64,000 nucleotides of DNA from Burkholderia sp. 9120 (GTDB taxonomy: Bacteria > Pseudomonadota > Gammaproteobacteria > Burkholderiales > Burkholderiaceae). This document shows, one piece after another, positions 34,149 through 44,807 of the stretch. The DNA is taken from contig NZ_JQNA01000002.1 in the NCBI RefSeq assembly GCF_000745015.1, positions 4,898,001-4,962,000 on the forward strand, read 5' to 3'. The notes under the pieces were generated by a model. It was not told where the DNA came from and ran no database searches. It saw nothing but the letters and a program-made list of their open reading frames with translations. Made by a program: the position numbers and the translations under genes. The first letter of the stretch is position 1. Each line of letters opens with the position of its first letter.

Positions 34149-34955
34149 TTAGCTACCGTTGAAAACAGCCTTGCGTTTCTCATGGAACGCCTCGACGCCT
34201 TCGCGGAAGTCGTTGGAACTACGCAGACGGCTGTAGCTGTGGCCTTCGAGTTCAATTGCAATCGACAACGGAGCATCCTCCGTGTCGTTCAGCAGCTTCT
34301 TCGCGGTACGCTGCGCTAAAGGCGAGAACGCAAGCAATTCACGGACAAGAGAATCTGTCGCACTTTCCAGTTCTGCGTCCGCTACCAGTTCGGTCGCAAT
34401 GCCCCAGTTGTACGCCTGCTCTCCGGTAATGCGACGTGAGCGCATGACGATATCCTTCGTACGCCCGATCCCTACCATTTTCTGCAGACGCGCGGAGCCA
34501 CCAGAGCCCGGAATCTGACCAAGCTTTTGTTCTGGAAGCGCATACAGCGTCGTCTCTGTTGCGATTCTGAAGTCGCACGCAAGCGACAGTTCGAAACCGA
34601 CGCCGAAGCAGTACCCCCGATTTTCAGCGATTACCGGCTTACTGCACCGCGCCGGCGCCGCGATGTTCCATGCCAGCTTCGAGACATGTTCAGGCGAGGC
34701 TTCGATAAACCCTTTGATATCGCCACCGCTCGAAAAGTGCTCGCCAACAGCGCGAACCACGATCACGCGAACCCTCGGATCATCGTCCAAAGCCTCGAAT
34801 GCGGCACGCAGCTGATCGCGCTGCAACATGGACACGATATTGAATGGCGGCCGGTCAAATACGATGTCGGCACGGGAGTCCGCCTCTTTAAACTCCACCC
34901 GAAAGCCATCGGGTTCCGCAAGCAGTCGTTGAGCGGGATGAACGATTCTGGTCAT
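34149..34955 (-). CDS. hmfE: Crotonase-family hydrolase, probable 2-oxoglutaroyl-CoA hydrolase
   Basis: 268 residues, ATG at 34955 behind AGAGGAA. Enoyl-CoA hydratase/isomerase fold: VIVVRAVGEHFSSGGDIKGF (first oxyanion loop), KPVIAENRGYCFGVGFELSLACDFRIATE (second) and PEQKLGQIPGSGGSARL. The last segment NDTEDAPLSIAIELEGHSYSRLRSSNDFREGVEAF is long and well kept. In the furoate pathway this family member hydrolyses oxoglutaroyl-CoA to 2-oxoglutarate, linking to the TCA cycle. It is on the same strand as hmfABCD but separated by the AraC gene. A hydratase role on another CoA ester cannot be excluded. Confidence 0.7.
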   Translation of the reverse strand: MTRIVHPAQRLLAEPDGFRVEFKEADSRADIVFDRPPFNIVSMLQRDQLRAAFEALDDDPRVRVIVVRAVGEHFSSGGDIKGFIEASPEHVSKLAWNIAAPARCSKPVIAENRGYCFGVGFELSLACDFRIATETTLYALPEQKLGQIPGSGGSARLQKMVGIGRTKDIVMRSRRITGEQAYNWGIATELVADAELESATDSLVRELLAFSPLAQRTAKKLLNDTEDAPLSIAIELEGHSYSRLRSSNDFREGVEAFHEKRKAVFNGS

Positions 34956-35412
34956 AGAAGTTCCTCTGTTGACGATGGTAAGGGTTACCCTCTCACTTGA
35001 CCTGCCACTCGAAGGCATGACGAACGGCGGGATGTCGATCGAGCGTGCAGTCAAGTCTGATCATTGACAGCAATGAGGCCGGTAAAGCGTTGGACGCATT
35101 GGCCGCGCAAGTGGAAGATGTCTCGCAAATTATGTTGGTGGTTCCTGCTCAGGGCTCAGCCGAACCACCCGGCACCTGAGGCAGAAAATCGTTAATGCAG
35201 TATCGGACAACACTCAAGCGGCTGCTTACCAGCGAGTTCGGCGAGTTACCCTGGAGTCTGATTTTGTGACTCGGCGCGGGTTGACCGCGAAGCGAAAGGG
35301 CAATGTTTCGGACGGCGTTGTTGGCGGAATGGCGAATCGGGTCGCCGTAGACAAGAGCGCCAAGCAAGCCCGGCGTCCGCATGCAAACACCGCGCACATC
35401 CTATGTCGCAAG
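34956..35412. other. Non-coding, probably decayed DNA upstream of hmfE
   Basis: No frame here resembles a family I know. It holds the promoter side of hmfE and the second copy of a 17-bp direct repeat. A minus-strand frame at 35149-35397 includes the repeat but has no recognisable domain. Confidence 0.4.
35246..35262 (+). repeat. 17-bp direct repeat, copy 2
   Basis: TTACCCTGGAGTCTGAT, identical to the segment at 32751-32767, 2.5 kb away in the same orientation. The surrounding bases are not similar. Confidence 0.5.
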
Positions 35413-36326
<914 letters not shown>

Positions 36327-36760
36327 TCGACAGGAGCGGGGCGACGATATAGAAAGCGCCTCAACGTTCGCGTGAATCGTTCGGATAGTTCCATTCTTTC
36401 GCACCCGAACTTCGTCTTCATGGCCCGACACCTGTCAGGGCGTGACGAAATGTTTCCTGAATGCGCAACACCCGCCCGTTGATCTGTCAGGGCGTGCCCT
36501 TCGGAGAGTCATCTGCGCATGATCTCGGCACAATTTCGGCGAAACGTGCACCGGCGCGGGGCCCCTGGCGAGCGGATATCGCGACCTCTTTAAAAGCGGT
36601 CGCTGGCTGGATTTGACCAATCCGGCAAATCTGGCACTTTGGCACAGCGATTCAAGCCAAATGCTTCACGCGTCGGGCCAGTTGAGTCTTGTCGGCCCGA
36701 AAGTCGCTCTGTCTGCCTCATCTTCCGGCAGGTGTGCCGAAGAATATGAGGAGAGTGAAG
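36327..36760. other. Spacer upstream of the nitrile hydratase cluster
   Basis: About 430 bases after the EAL remnant, with no recognised gene. It should hold the promoter of the metallochaperone-nitrile hydratase operon. A TGGCAC-rich stretch near 36636-36655 resembles a sigma-54 element at first sight but has the wrong spacing. Confidence 0.4.
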
Positions 36761-37729
<969 letters not shown>

Positions 37730-37774
37730 GTGCCTATTTTTTTACCCACGTTCACTTACGTCCGGAGTTCAAAG

Positions 37775-38278
37775 ATGAAAAAGTCAGAAGCCTATACCTT
37801 CAGCATCGGCGTGCTCGCGGTGGCCGATACATGGCTCACCGCCACCGTCTTTCCAGTGCCCGTGTGGGTCACGTTCATCGCGTGGGCGTCGTTCTTCGTA
37901 CTCGGCGCGGGACGTGCAGGTTTCGTCAAATCAGTGGCGTCGAATCTGGCCGGCGCGGTGATCAGTTCACTCACCCTGCTTGCCATCGCAACGACTAGCG
38001 GCAGCGCGCTGGCGGTCGCTATCCTGGTCGGTGTCGGCAGCGCTGCGATGGTCCAGGCATCGAAGATCAAGCTGCTCGATGTACTGCCGGCGATCGTCTG
38101 GGGCTTCGCCTCGACGGTGGGCACAACCGTCGCGACCGGCAAACCCATCACCACGATCGGTCTGAGCAACCCCGGCCTCGTCGCGGCCGCGGCGCTCATA
38201 ACCGGTGCCGCATTCGGGTTCGCGTCGGAACTGCTGGGCAACGCGCTTGCATTCAAACATGAGCACAAGCTCGGATAG
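37775..38278 (+). CDS. DUF1097-family membrane protein
   Basis: 167 residues with about five hydrophobic segments and short loops (TWLTATVFPVPVWVTFIAWASFFVLGAG, then NLAGAVISSLTLLAIATTSGSALAVAILVGVG). It matches the DUF1097 group, whose members are inner-membrane proteins with no settled function; some lie near urea or amide genes. Here it sits 45 bases after the metallochaperone gene and 48 bases before the nitrile hydratase beta gene, so passage of nitrile, amide or related small neutral compounds is a reasonable guess. The ATG at 37775 follows CCGGAG. Confidence 0.72.
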   Translation: MKKSEAYTFSIGVLAVADTWLTATVFPVPVWVTFIAWASFFVLGAGRAGFVKSVASNLAGAVISSLTLLAIATTSGSALAVAILVGVGSAAMVQASKIKLLDVLPAIVWGFASTVGTTVATGKPITTIGLSNPGLVAAAALITGAAFGFASELLGNALAFKHEHKLG

Positions 38279-38326
38279 GGCGTATGCGCCTCGCTTCCCC
38301 TACTCGCTAACTTACTGGAGTCAACT

Positions 38327-39070
38327 GTGAAACTACAGCACCACCTCGGCGGCGTCGAGAATCTGGGCCCCGTCAATGTCGAAACGCGTGTCTTCGTGGA
38401 GCCTTGGGAGCGTCGCATTTTCGGCATTCACACTGCCATGATGGCTGAGAGCAATCACCTCGGCGATGCGTTGCCGGCTTACCCGATCAAGACACTGCCG
38501 ACCGCATTCAATAGCACATGGACATGGGCGTCGTTGCGCACCGGCGCGGAAGACATGCAACCATTCGAGTACTTCAAGTACCGTTACTACGAGAAATGGC
38601 TGATGGGTATCTCGCAGTTTTTTGTGGATCAGGGGTACATCACGGCCGCTGAACTCGCCGAACGCACTTCGCTCTATCGCGCCAATCCTCTGGCCCCTTT
38701 GCCGGAAAAACCCAGCGATCCGATCAGAGCGCAGATCGACGCTTATCTGGAGAAAGGCGATTCCGGCTATCACGAGCCGCGTGCTCCGGCGCGCTTCTCG
38801 AATGGAGAAACCGTGCAGATCGCGGATCCCGAAGCGGTCGATCACACCCGTTTGCCTGGGTATTTGCGCTGCAAGACCGGCAAGGTCGTCGAGGTGTATC
38901 CCGGCACATTTTCGTATTTCGTTTCAACCGGTGTGGATGGAATCGGCGAGCCGATGGCGGTCTACCGGGTCGCCTTCGACGCCGCCGACATTTGGGGCGA
39001 GGGAAAAAGCGAGCCCCACACCACGATCTACGCGGACCTGTACGAAGCCTACCTCCAGGCAACCGTCTAA
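38327..39070 (+). CDS. nthB: Nitrile hydratase beta subunit
   Basis: 247 residues from a GTG start behind CTGGAG. Family segments are clear: an N-terminal HLGGVENLGPVNVE, FVEPWERRIFGIHTAMMA, and GISQFFVDQGYITAAEL, then the SH3-like C-terminal half (TRLPGYLRCKTGKVVEVYPG, YRVAFDAADIWGE). It shields the metal site of the alpha subunit and helps form the substrate channel. The gene order beta then alpha is the one typical of cobalt-type enzymes. A 24-base gap separates it from alpha. Confidence 0.95.
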   Translation: MKLQHHLGGVENLGPVNVETRVFVEPWERRIFGIHTAMMAESNHLGDALPAYPIKTLPTAFNSTWTWASLRTGAEDMQPFEYFKYRYYEKWLMGISQFFVDQGYITAAELAERTSLYRANPLAPLPEKPSDPIRAQIDAYLEKGDSGYHEPRAPARFSNGETVQIADPEAVDHTRLPGYLRCKTGKVVEVYPGTFSYFVSTGVDGIGEPMAVYRVAFDAADIWGEGKSEPHTTIYADLYEAYLQATV

Positions 39071-39094
39071 CCAGCGCAAAAAAAGGGAATTGTC

Positions 39095-39721
39095 ATGACT
39101 CAACTGTTTCAGTATGACGGCGACCGTGAGGCGTCGAGCGCCGCTAAAGTGCGCGCGCTCGAAGCATTGCTGATCGAAAAAGGGGTAATCGGCAGCGACT
39201 CAGTCGACGCGGTGCTCGGCCACTTCGAAACCGCGGCGGGCCCGTTCAACGGCGCAAAGATTGTCGCCCGGGCGTGGGTCGACGAGGCGTTCAGGCAACG
39301 CCTCGTCGAGGATACGCCGAAGGCGATCGCGGAACTGGACCTGCCGGCCGGCATGTCCGGCGCGGAAGGGGAGCACATGGCGGCCGTGGCAAACGGCGAC
39401 GGTGTGCACAACCTGATCATCTGCACGTTGTGCTCGTGCTATCCGTGGCCTGTGCTTGGCTTGCCGCCCTACTGGTACAAGGACCCGGTGTTTCGCGCTC
39501 GGGGCGTCCGCGAGCCACGAGCGGTATTGCGCGAATTTGGCGTCGACGTGCCGGCGGAAACCGAGGTCAAGGTGTGGGACAGCAGTGCGCAGATTCGCTG
39601 GTTCGTCGTGCCGGAGCGTCCCGCGAACACTGAACACCTGAGCGAACCTGAGTTGGCCGCGCTCGTGACACCGGAATCGATGATGGGTGTCGCGCTGGTC
39701 GCTTCGCCCGCTGCCGCGTGA
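39095..39721 (+). CDS. nthA: Nitrile hydratase alpha subunit, cobalt type
   Basis: 208 residues. The metal-binding claw is CTLCSC at residues 110-115 in LIICTLCSCYPWPVLGLPPYWYKDP. Thr in the second position (CTLC) marks the cobalt form; the iron form has CSLC. The second and third Cys are normally oxidised to sulfinic and sulfenic acids. With the beta subunit it hydrates nitriles to amides in the cytoplasm. The stop overlaps the frame of the next gene. No amidase gene follows in the window, so the amide must be handled elsewhere or excreted. Confidence 0.96.
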   Translation: MTQLFQYDGDREASSAAKVRALEALLIEKGVIGSDSVDAVLGHFETAAGPFNGAKIVARAWVDEAFRQRLVEDTPKAIAELDLPAGMSGAEGEHMAAVANGDGVHNLIICTLCSCYPWPVLGLPPYWYKDPVFRARGVREPRAVLREFGVDVPAETEVKVWDSSAQIRWFVVPERPANTEHLSEPELAALVTPESMMGVALVASPAAA

Positions 39722-39729
39722 GGTCGATC

Positions 39730-40119
39730 ATGTTTACGCGCTTCGAGGAATATGCAGCGGCGTCGATGCTCGGCGCTGACGACTCTCCGCCACGGCTGGA
39801 CGGCAAACTGGTGTTCTCCAGTCGTTGGGAGCGGGATGTGTTCGGCCTTGCGCTGTCGCTTTCGAAAGCGGGCTACTTCGAGTGGGAAGAGTTTCGCCAG
39901 TGCCTGATCGCGGCGATCGCGCGCTGGGAGTCGGCGCCGTGCGAAGGTCAGCCACGCTGGGATTACTACGAGCGTTTTCTCGAAGCACTGCTGGAGGTGG
40001 TCGAGTCGAGCGGAGTTCTGTCGCGCGACGAGCTCACGCAGATACTGGTCGCCAGACGGCCGGCGATAGCAACGGCAACGCATGCGGCAACGAGTCCGGC
40101 ACACTTAAAAAGTCATTGA
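39730..40119 (+). CDS. Nitrile hydratase accessory (activator) protein
   Basis: 129 residues from the ATG at 39730 behind GAGG; a GTG at 39718 overlapping the nthA stop is an alternative. It resembles the small P14K/NhlE-type activators, with the beta-subunit-like segment LVFSSRWERDVFGLALSLSKAGYFEWEEFRQCLIAAI and YYERFLEALLEVVESSG. These proteins form a complex with the alpha subunit and bring cobalt by subunit swapping. Its distance from nthA and the permease on either side (8 and 30 bases) shows it belongs to the operon. Confidence 0.88.
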   Translation: MFTRFEEYAAASMLGADDSPPRLDGKLVFSSRWERDVFGLALSLSKAGYFEWEEFRQCLIAAIARWESAPCEGQPRWDYYERFLEALLEVVESSGVLSRDELTQILVARRPAIATATHAATSPAHLKSH

Positions 40120-40149
40120 GTTTGAGTCTTCCCCAACCAGGAGAAACAC

Positions 40150-41199
40150 ATGGAAATGCTTAACGCCGTGATGACACGCGCCAACTCGCCTGCGCGCCGG
40201 AAGGTCGTCGCTATGTATGCGGCGCTCGCCCTCATCAACATTGTTGCGTGGGGGTGGGCGTGGATCGTACTGCGAGCGTCGCCCGCACTGATCGGCACCG
40301 CGTTTATCGCCTACAGTTTCGGCTTGCGCCACGCGATGGACGCAGACCATATCGCCGCGATCGACAACGTGACGCGCAAGCTGATGAACGACGGAAAACG
40401 TCCCGTGACGGTCGGCTTTTTCTTCGCGTTCGGCCATTCGCTGACCGTGGTATTCGGGGCGGTGGCCGTGGCGTTTACGACCAAAGCGCTGGCCCATCAT
40501 TTCGATGCGTTTAAAGAAACCGGCGAGGCGGTTGGCGCCGTCGTATCCGCGTCGTTTCTGATCATGATCGGCGCGATGAATATCGTGGTGCTGCTGGGGC
40601 TATTCCGCGCGTTTGGACGCGTGCGCCGCGGTCAGCGTCACGACGGCGACCTTCGCCTGACGCAGTTCGACGGCAATCTGCTGGCGCGTCTGTTCAAGCC
40701 GCTGTTTCGTCTCGTCCGTTCGAGCTGGCTAATGCTGCCGCTCGGCATCCTGTTCGGGCTCGGCTTCGAAACGGCCACCGAAATGGCGCTGTTCGGCACT
40801 TCGGCCGCACAGGCATCGGCCGGCTTTTCGATCTGGACCATCCTGATGTTTCCGTGTCTGTTTGCGGCCGGCATGATCACCATCGACACGACCGACGGCA
40901 TCCTGATGCTAGGCGCCTACGGCTGGGCCTTCGTCAAGCCCGTACGCAAGCTTTACTACAACCTGACGATCACGCTGATTTCCACGGTCGTCGCGCTGCT
41001 GATCGGCAGCATCGAGGCGCTCGGGCTGCTGGGCGACCAGTTGAGCCTGGCCGGTCCGTTCTGGCAAGCGATTGCTGGTCTCAACAATAATTTCGGCTTG
41101 CTAGGATATGGCATCGTCGCGGTGTTCGTGACCGGCTGGCTGGTGTCCGTTCTGCTTTACAAGTTGAAGGGATACGATCGCGAGACCGCCTCGGCCTGA
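40150..41199 (+). CDS. nhlF: NiCoT-family cobalt/nickel permease
   Basis: 349 residues, about eight membrane segments, ATG behind AGGAG. The signature HAMDADH is at residues 61-67 (RHAMDADHIAAIDN), followed by the family motifs LGFETATEMALFG and GMITIDTTDGILM. NiCoT proteins take up Ni or Co across the inner membrane using the membrane potential. As the last gene of a cobalt nitrile hydratase operon, it is expected to favour cobalt, like NhlF of Rhodococcus rhodochrous J1. The cytosolic linker is Arg- and His-rich (RVRRGQRHDGD). Confidence 0.9.
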   Translation: MEMLNAVMTRANSPARRKVVAMYAALALINIVAWGWAWIVLRASPALIGTAFIAYSFGLRHAMDADHIAAIDNVTRKLMNDGKRPVTVGFFFAFGHSLTVVFGAVAVAFTTKALAHHFDAFKETGEAVGAVVSASFLIMIGAMNIVVLLGLFRAFGRVRRGQRHDGDLRLTQFDGNLLARLFKPLFRLVRSSWLMLPLGILFGLGFETATEMALFGTSAAQASAGFSIWTILMFPCLFAAGMITIDTTDGILMLGAYGWAFVKPVRKLYYNLTITLISTVVALLIGSIEALGLLGDQLSLAGPFWQAIAGLNNNFGLLGYGIVAVFVTGWLVSVLLYKLKGYDRETASA

Positions 41200-41260
41200 G
41201 CGGGCGCCCACCATCCCCGACGATACCGTGGACGCTCCGTGACCTTGACGACCTGAACGC

Positions 41261-42277
41261 ATGAACACAATGAAGCAGATCAAGATAGGCATGATTGTCT
41301 TTCCGGGCTTCCAGTTGCTGGATATCGCCGGGCCTAAGGACGCGTTCGCGGAAGTCAAGGTATTGAGCCAGGGTGAATGCCAATACGAAATGCTGACCGT
41401 GGGCACCACGCGCGGCAGCGTGCAATCGTCGAGCGGGCTGACGGTCGTGCCGGATCGTACGATCTTCGACCTGTGCCCGCACTTCGACACCGTGATCGTG
41501 CCCGGCGGCCTCGGCATATTCGACACCTTCGACGATCCGGCGCTCAGTGATTGGCTCAAGGAACAGTACAAACACGCCCGGCGCGTGTCCGCAATCTGCA
41601 ACGGTCTGTTCGCGCTCGGCTCGGCCGGCCTGATCAACGACCGCGTGGTGACCACGCACTGGATGGATGTGCCGCGTCTGGCCGCGACGTTTCCGCGCGC
41701 CCGGATCGAGCCGGATCACGTGTATGTGAAAGACGGCAGCGTCTACACCACGGCAGGCGTGACCGCAGGGATCGATCTTTCGCTGGCGATGATCGAGGAA
41801 GACTTCGGCAGAAAAATGGCGCTGGACGTCGCCAAATATCTGATCGTGTATCTGCGAAGAGCAGGTGGCCAATCACAGTTCAGTCCGCTGCTCGAAACCC
41901 AGGCCGCGCCTGATTCGCAAATCGTGGTGATCCAGCAATACATGCTCGACAATCTTGCTGTCGAGCAGACGTTGGCGTCGCTCGCCGCGCGCGCTCATAT
42001 GAGCGAGCGCAACTTGACCCGGCTGTTCATGAAGGAATGCGGCCTCAGTCCGGCATTGTTCCTGAACAACGCGCGTATCGACGCCGCAAGGCGCTATCTG
42101 GAGAGCACCGACCTTCCGTTGCGCGACATCGCCCGACGGTGTGGATTCGATGGTGCGGAGGGACTGCGACGCACTTTCCAAAGGCGGCTGCAGATCAATC
42201 CCGCTGACTATCGGAGTCGCTTCCGTTCAGCGGGTTCGCACGATCGTACAAAGAACGTTGCCGCCGAGGGGCGGTAG
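41261..42277 (+). CDS. GlxA-family regulator next to nitrile hydratase genes
   Basis: 338 residues. N-terminal DJ-1-like sensor (GMIVFPGFQLLDIAGPKDAFAEVKV, VPGGLGIFDTF, VSAICNGLFALGSAGLINDRVVTTHW, with a Cys at the elbow) and C-terminal AraC-type DNA-binding domain (EQTLASLAARAHMSERNLTRLFMKECGLSPALFLNNARIDAARRYLES, then IARRCGFDGAEGLRRTF). Similar regulators control nitrilase and amine genes in other bacteria. It lies 61 bases after nhlF on the same strand, so it may be the last member of the operon and its activator. Confidence 0.83.
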   Translation: MNTMKQIKIGMIVFPGFQLLDIAGPKDAFAEVKVLSQGECQYEMLTVGTTRGSVQSSSGLTVVPDRTIFDLCPHFDTVIVPGGLGIFDTFDDPALSDWLKEQYKHARRVSAICNGLFALGSAGLINDRVVTTHWMDVPRLAATFPRARIEPDHVYVKDGSVYTTAGVTAGIDLSLAMIEEDFGRKMALDVAKYLIVYLRRAGGQSQFSPLLETQAAPDSQIVVIQQYMLDNLAVEQTLASLAARAHMSERNLTRLFMKECGLSPALFLNNARIDAARRYLESTDLPLRDIARRCGFDGAEGLRRTFQRRLQINPADYRSRFRSAGSHDRTKNVAAEGR

Positions 42278-42845
42278 GCTTGGGTGGGCTACGCACTCCA
42301 CCTGAGGCCGATGCCGATCGCCGCCTGAGTACGGCCCACTGCACGCAAACGCCGACAGGCGTCGAAACCGCGGCAGGTCAATGGCCGCTTCCTTGCCTGA
42401 AAGTCCCCCTGAACGTCCACACCGAATCTTCCCCGCGCCGCGGAGAGACGCAATCTGCACGATTGTGGAAACACCGCTCGCCGCCGCGTATAGCCAACTG
42501 GAACTGCACGCCACCGCTGATGCATTGACCGATGCTCTGCTCACTGCGGACGGATTGGTGCTGCGGCGTCACCGAAAGAGGCATAGTTTTCTGGCGGCAC
42601 ACTCTCAGCATCACCCGGGCACGCGCGCATTCGGCCGGCACTTTGGATTACAATAATAATCTTAAACAGTCCCGGCACAGATTGGCATCGGGCTTCATCT
42701 GATGAAATATGGCGAGTTTCATCGCATCTGTACGCGAGGATTGAGGTTATGTTCGAACGTTTAAAGTCTGACGTTTCTTGTTTTCGCAGGTGCGGCCGAA
42801 GCTGTCTTGTCGACGGAATATTCAAGGAGCGACGTTGGAGGCAAC
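42278..42845. other. Non-coding stretch between GlxA regulator and GST
   Basis: About 570 bases with no convincing gene. A minus-strand frame ending near 42289 finishes AIGIGLRWSA, vaguely like the last strand of a porin, but nothing upstream supports it. An AT-rich part near 42650-42730 is probably the GST promoter. Confidence 0.4.
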
Positions 42846-43475
42846 ATGGCAATCGCGTATGAACTGCTCGGCGCGCCGACGGGAAACTGCCAGCGTGTCG
42901 CCGTGGCGCTGGAAGAGGCGGAAATACCTTACAAGGCCACCTTCGTTGATTTGTGGTCCGGCAGGCACCGCACCCGGGAACATCTCCGTTTGAATCCAGC
43001 CGGCAAGGTTCCCGTGCTCATAGAGCGCGACGACGCGGGCAACACCCGCGTGATATCCCAGTCGAACGCCATCCTGCTGCACGTTGCGCGGAAGGGGGCT
43101 GTACCGTTGCTGCCCAATCCGAATGAGCATTCGCATGCGATCGCACTCGAACGCTTCATGTATTTTGTCACCGATGTGATTGGGCCGAACTATGCGGGGC
43201 ATGTCCTGAATGCGTGGCAGCAACCGCGTCAGGCGTCGTTGTTTCAACAAATGAGTCTGGAAGCATTTGAATTGGCCGAGTTTTACCTGGCAGACTCCCC
43301 ATATCTCGCCGGTGAGCACTATTCCCTGGCTGATATTTGCGCTGCCACCGTTATCGCTCCAAGCGCCGGTGAGGTCGACTGGGAAAGGCTGGGCAACTTG
43401 AAGACCTGGTTTGACAGGGTGACGGCCCGGCCTGGATTTGTCAGGGGCATGCAGGCGTTTAGACGGGGCGCGTAG
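42846..43475 (+). CDS. Glutathione S-transferase-like protein
   Basis: 209 residues, ATG at 42846 behind TTGGAGG. The thioredoxin-like N-terminal half shows YELLGAPTGNCQRVAVALEEAEIPYKATFVDL, NPAGKVPVLIE (cis-Pro) and ISQSNAILLHVA (Ser for the glutathione carboxylate), the C-terminal half the helical domain with YLAGEHYSLADICAATVI (the Asp capping box). It may conjugate or isomerise electrophiles, or act as disulfide reductase like YghU/YfcG-type enzymes. Longer starts upstream lack a ribosome site. No partner gene is obvious; a TetR gene follows 196 bases later. Confidence 0.82.
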   Translation: MAIAYELLGAPTGNCQRVAVALEEAEIPYKATFVDLWSGRHRTREHLRLNPAGKVPVLIERDDAGNTRVISQSNAILLHVARKGAVPLLPNPNEHSHAIALERFMYFVTDVIGPNYAGHVLNAWQQPRQASLFQQMSLEAFELAEFYLADSPYLAGEHYSLADICAATVIAPSAGEVDWERLGNLKTWFDRVTARPGFVRGMQAFRRGA

Positions 43476-43671
43476 GCCCCAACGCTCTGAATCCGGGAGC
43501 CGTTCGTCGAGATTGAATCCGCTCGATATTAATCATTTTCGTCAGCAATCGATTTCCAGCTGCGATACCCGGCCAACCAAAGCGCTTCCAACCTCCCCTC
43601 TTTTCTTTACATACAAACAAGATTACGATAATGCTTTAGATTTCACCGCCTTCTCAACCGAGCGAAGAACC

Positions 43672-44256
43672 ATGGGACACTCTCAAGCAGACAAGCTTGC
43701 AACGCATGAGCGTATTGTCAACGTTGCAGCCCAACGTTTCAGAGAGCTGGGGCTTGAGGGCATCAGCGTAGCTGACCTGATGACGGAGGCCGGCCTAACC
43801 GTTGGCGGCTTCTACAAGCATTTCGGCTCGCGCGACGAATTGGTCGTCGAAGCTCTAGCAGCTGCCCTGGTTGATTGGGATATCTGGGAGTCGACGGTTA
43901 AGACGAGCTTGCGCAAAGCAATTCGTTCATATCTCTCGGATGCCCATCGCGATAACGTCGCGACAAGTTGCGCCTTTGCAGCACTTGTGAACGATGTTAG
44001 TAGAAGCAGCGATGCGGCGCGAGACACGTTCGCTGGGCACCTTCAACGCATTTTTGATGCAACGGAAAAGGCGTTGCCGTCGGCCACGTCGGAAAACCGA
44101 CGGAACAAATCAATCCTGCTGTTCAGCGCTTGCGTGGGCGCGCTTGCCTTGTCACGCTCGGTAGCAGATCCCAAGTTTTCCCAACAGATACTGGACAGTG
44201 TCGCCGACGAACTCGTCACGCTGTTTGCCCCCAGAAAAAGCCGCTCCCAAGGGTAG
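43672..44256 (+). CDS. TetR-family regulator
   Basis: 194 residues. The N-terminal helix-turn-helix is RIVNVAAQRFRELGLEGISVADLMTEAGLTVGGFYKHFGSRDELVVEAL, the form of the AcrR/NemR-like group that senses electrophiles and N-ethylmaleimide-like compounds (GLTVGGFYKHF). The ligand domain carries a Cys in NVATSCAFAALVNDV, a place where NemR-type proteins sense reactive species. It lies between the GST gene and a broken ahpF, which fits a link with electrophile or peroxide stress. The start at 43672 has only a weak AAG site. Confidence 0.82.
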   Translation: MGHSQADKLATHERIVNVAAQRFRELGLEGISVADLMTEAGLTVGGFYKHFGSRDELVVEALAAALVDWDIWESTVKTSLRKAIRSYLSDAHRDNVATSCAFAALVNDVSRSSDAARDTFAGHLQRIFDATEKALPSATSENRRNKSILLFSACVGALALSRSVADPKFSQQILDSVADELVTLFAPRKSRSQG

Positions 44257-44299
44257 TGGCCAAGCCGGCGCAACAACATAACCTGCAGCCAACTGGGGG

Positions 44300-44605
44300 C
44301 CGACAGCGCCGAGACCCGCAGCGACGTCTTCAACATCGGCGATGACCTCGTCATGCCTCGACAACTCGACGGCGCCGTTCAGTGATTCCGTGTTGGGCAC
44401 AAGGCCGATTTGCACGAATGTGCCTGAAATTTCGAGTTGTTTCGTGTCGCCCGACTGCACGTCCTTGTATGTAATTCCGTTAACCTTCTTGCCGTCACCC
44501 ACCACTTCCATAATCTGAGCTTGCGTGATCACCAGCACATTCGCCAGGCTATGCAGCTTGCGTTGCAGTACCGCGTCACCGGGTTGAGCCGCAATGTATT
44601 GAGCA
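44300..44605 (-). pseudogene. Internal fragment of alkyl hydroperoxide reductase subunit F
   Basis: The minus-strand frame reads GDAVLQRKLHSLANVLVITQ, then VVGDGKKVNGITYKDVQSGD and GTFVQIGLVPNTESLNGAVELSRHDEVI, matching the region before the last FAD segment of AhpF (usual form VPNTEWLKG...ELSRHGEI). After that, the frame runs out of homology: the GVFAAGD motif is missing. The N-terminal two-thirds and the CxxC site are also absent. It is a non-working fragment overlapping the end of the TetR gene. Confidence 0.7.
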
Positions 44606-44807
44606 GATCGCACTTTGTGCTGAACTCACTATGCGTTTGTGCTAAACGGTTTGATCTTTCTATTAATGATAGACGTTCGGATTTCTTTCGGGACAATCGA
44701 TGCGTATCGGAGCCCCAAACTCTGCCGGTCTCGCCTTCGATCCAAACTTATCGTCAGGCTTCGAAAAAAGCCGGCCCTTCAGGTCCACCGTTCGCCTGTT
44801 ACGTCGC

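Noticed and set aside
36636..36655. Sigma-54-like promoter ahead of the nitrile hydratase cluster
   Set aside because: TGGCAC is present, but the GG to GC spacing is not the required ten bases.
42289..42525. Possible porin remnant on the minus strand
   Set aside because: Only the last ten residues look barrel-like; nothing upstream supports a porin.
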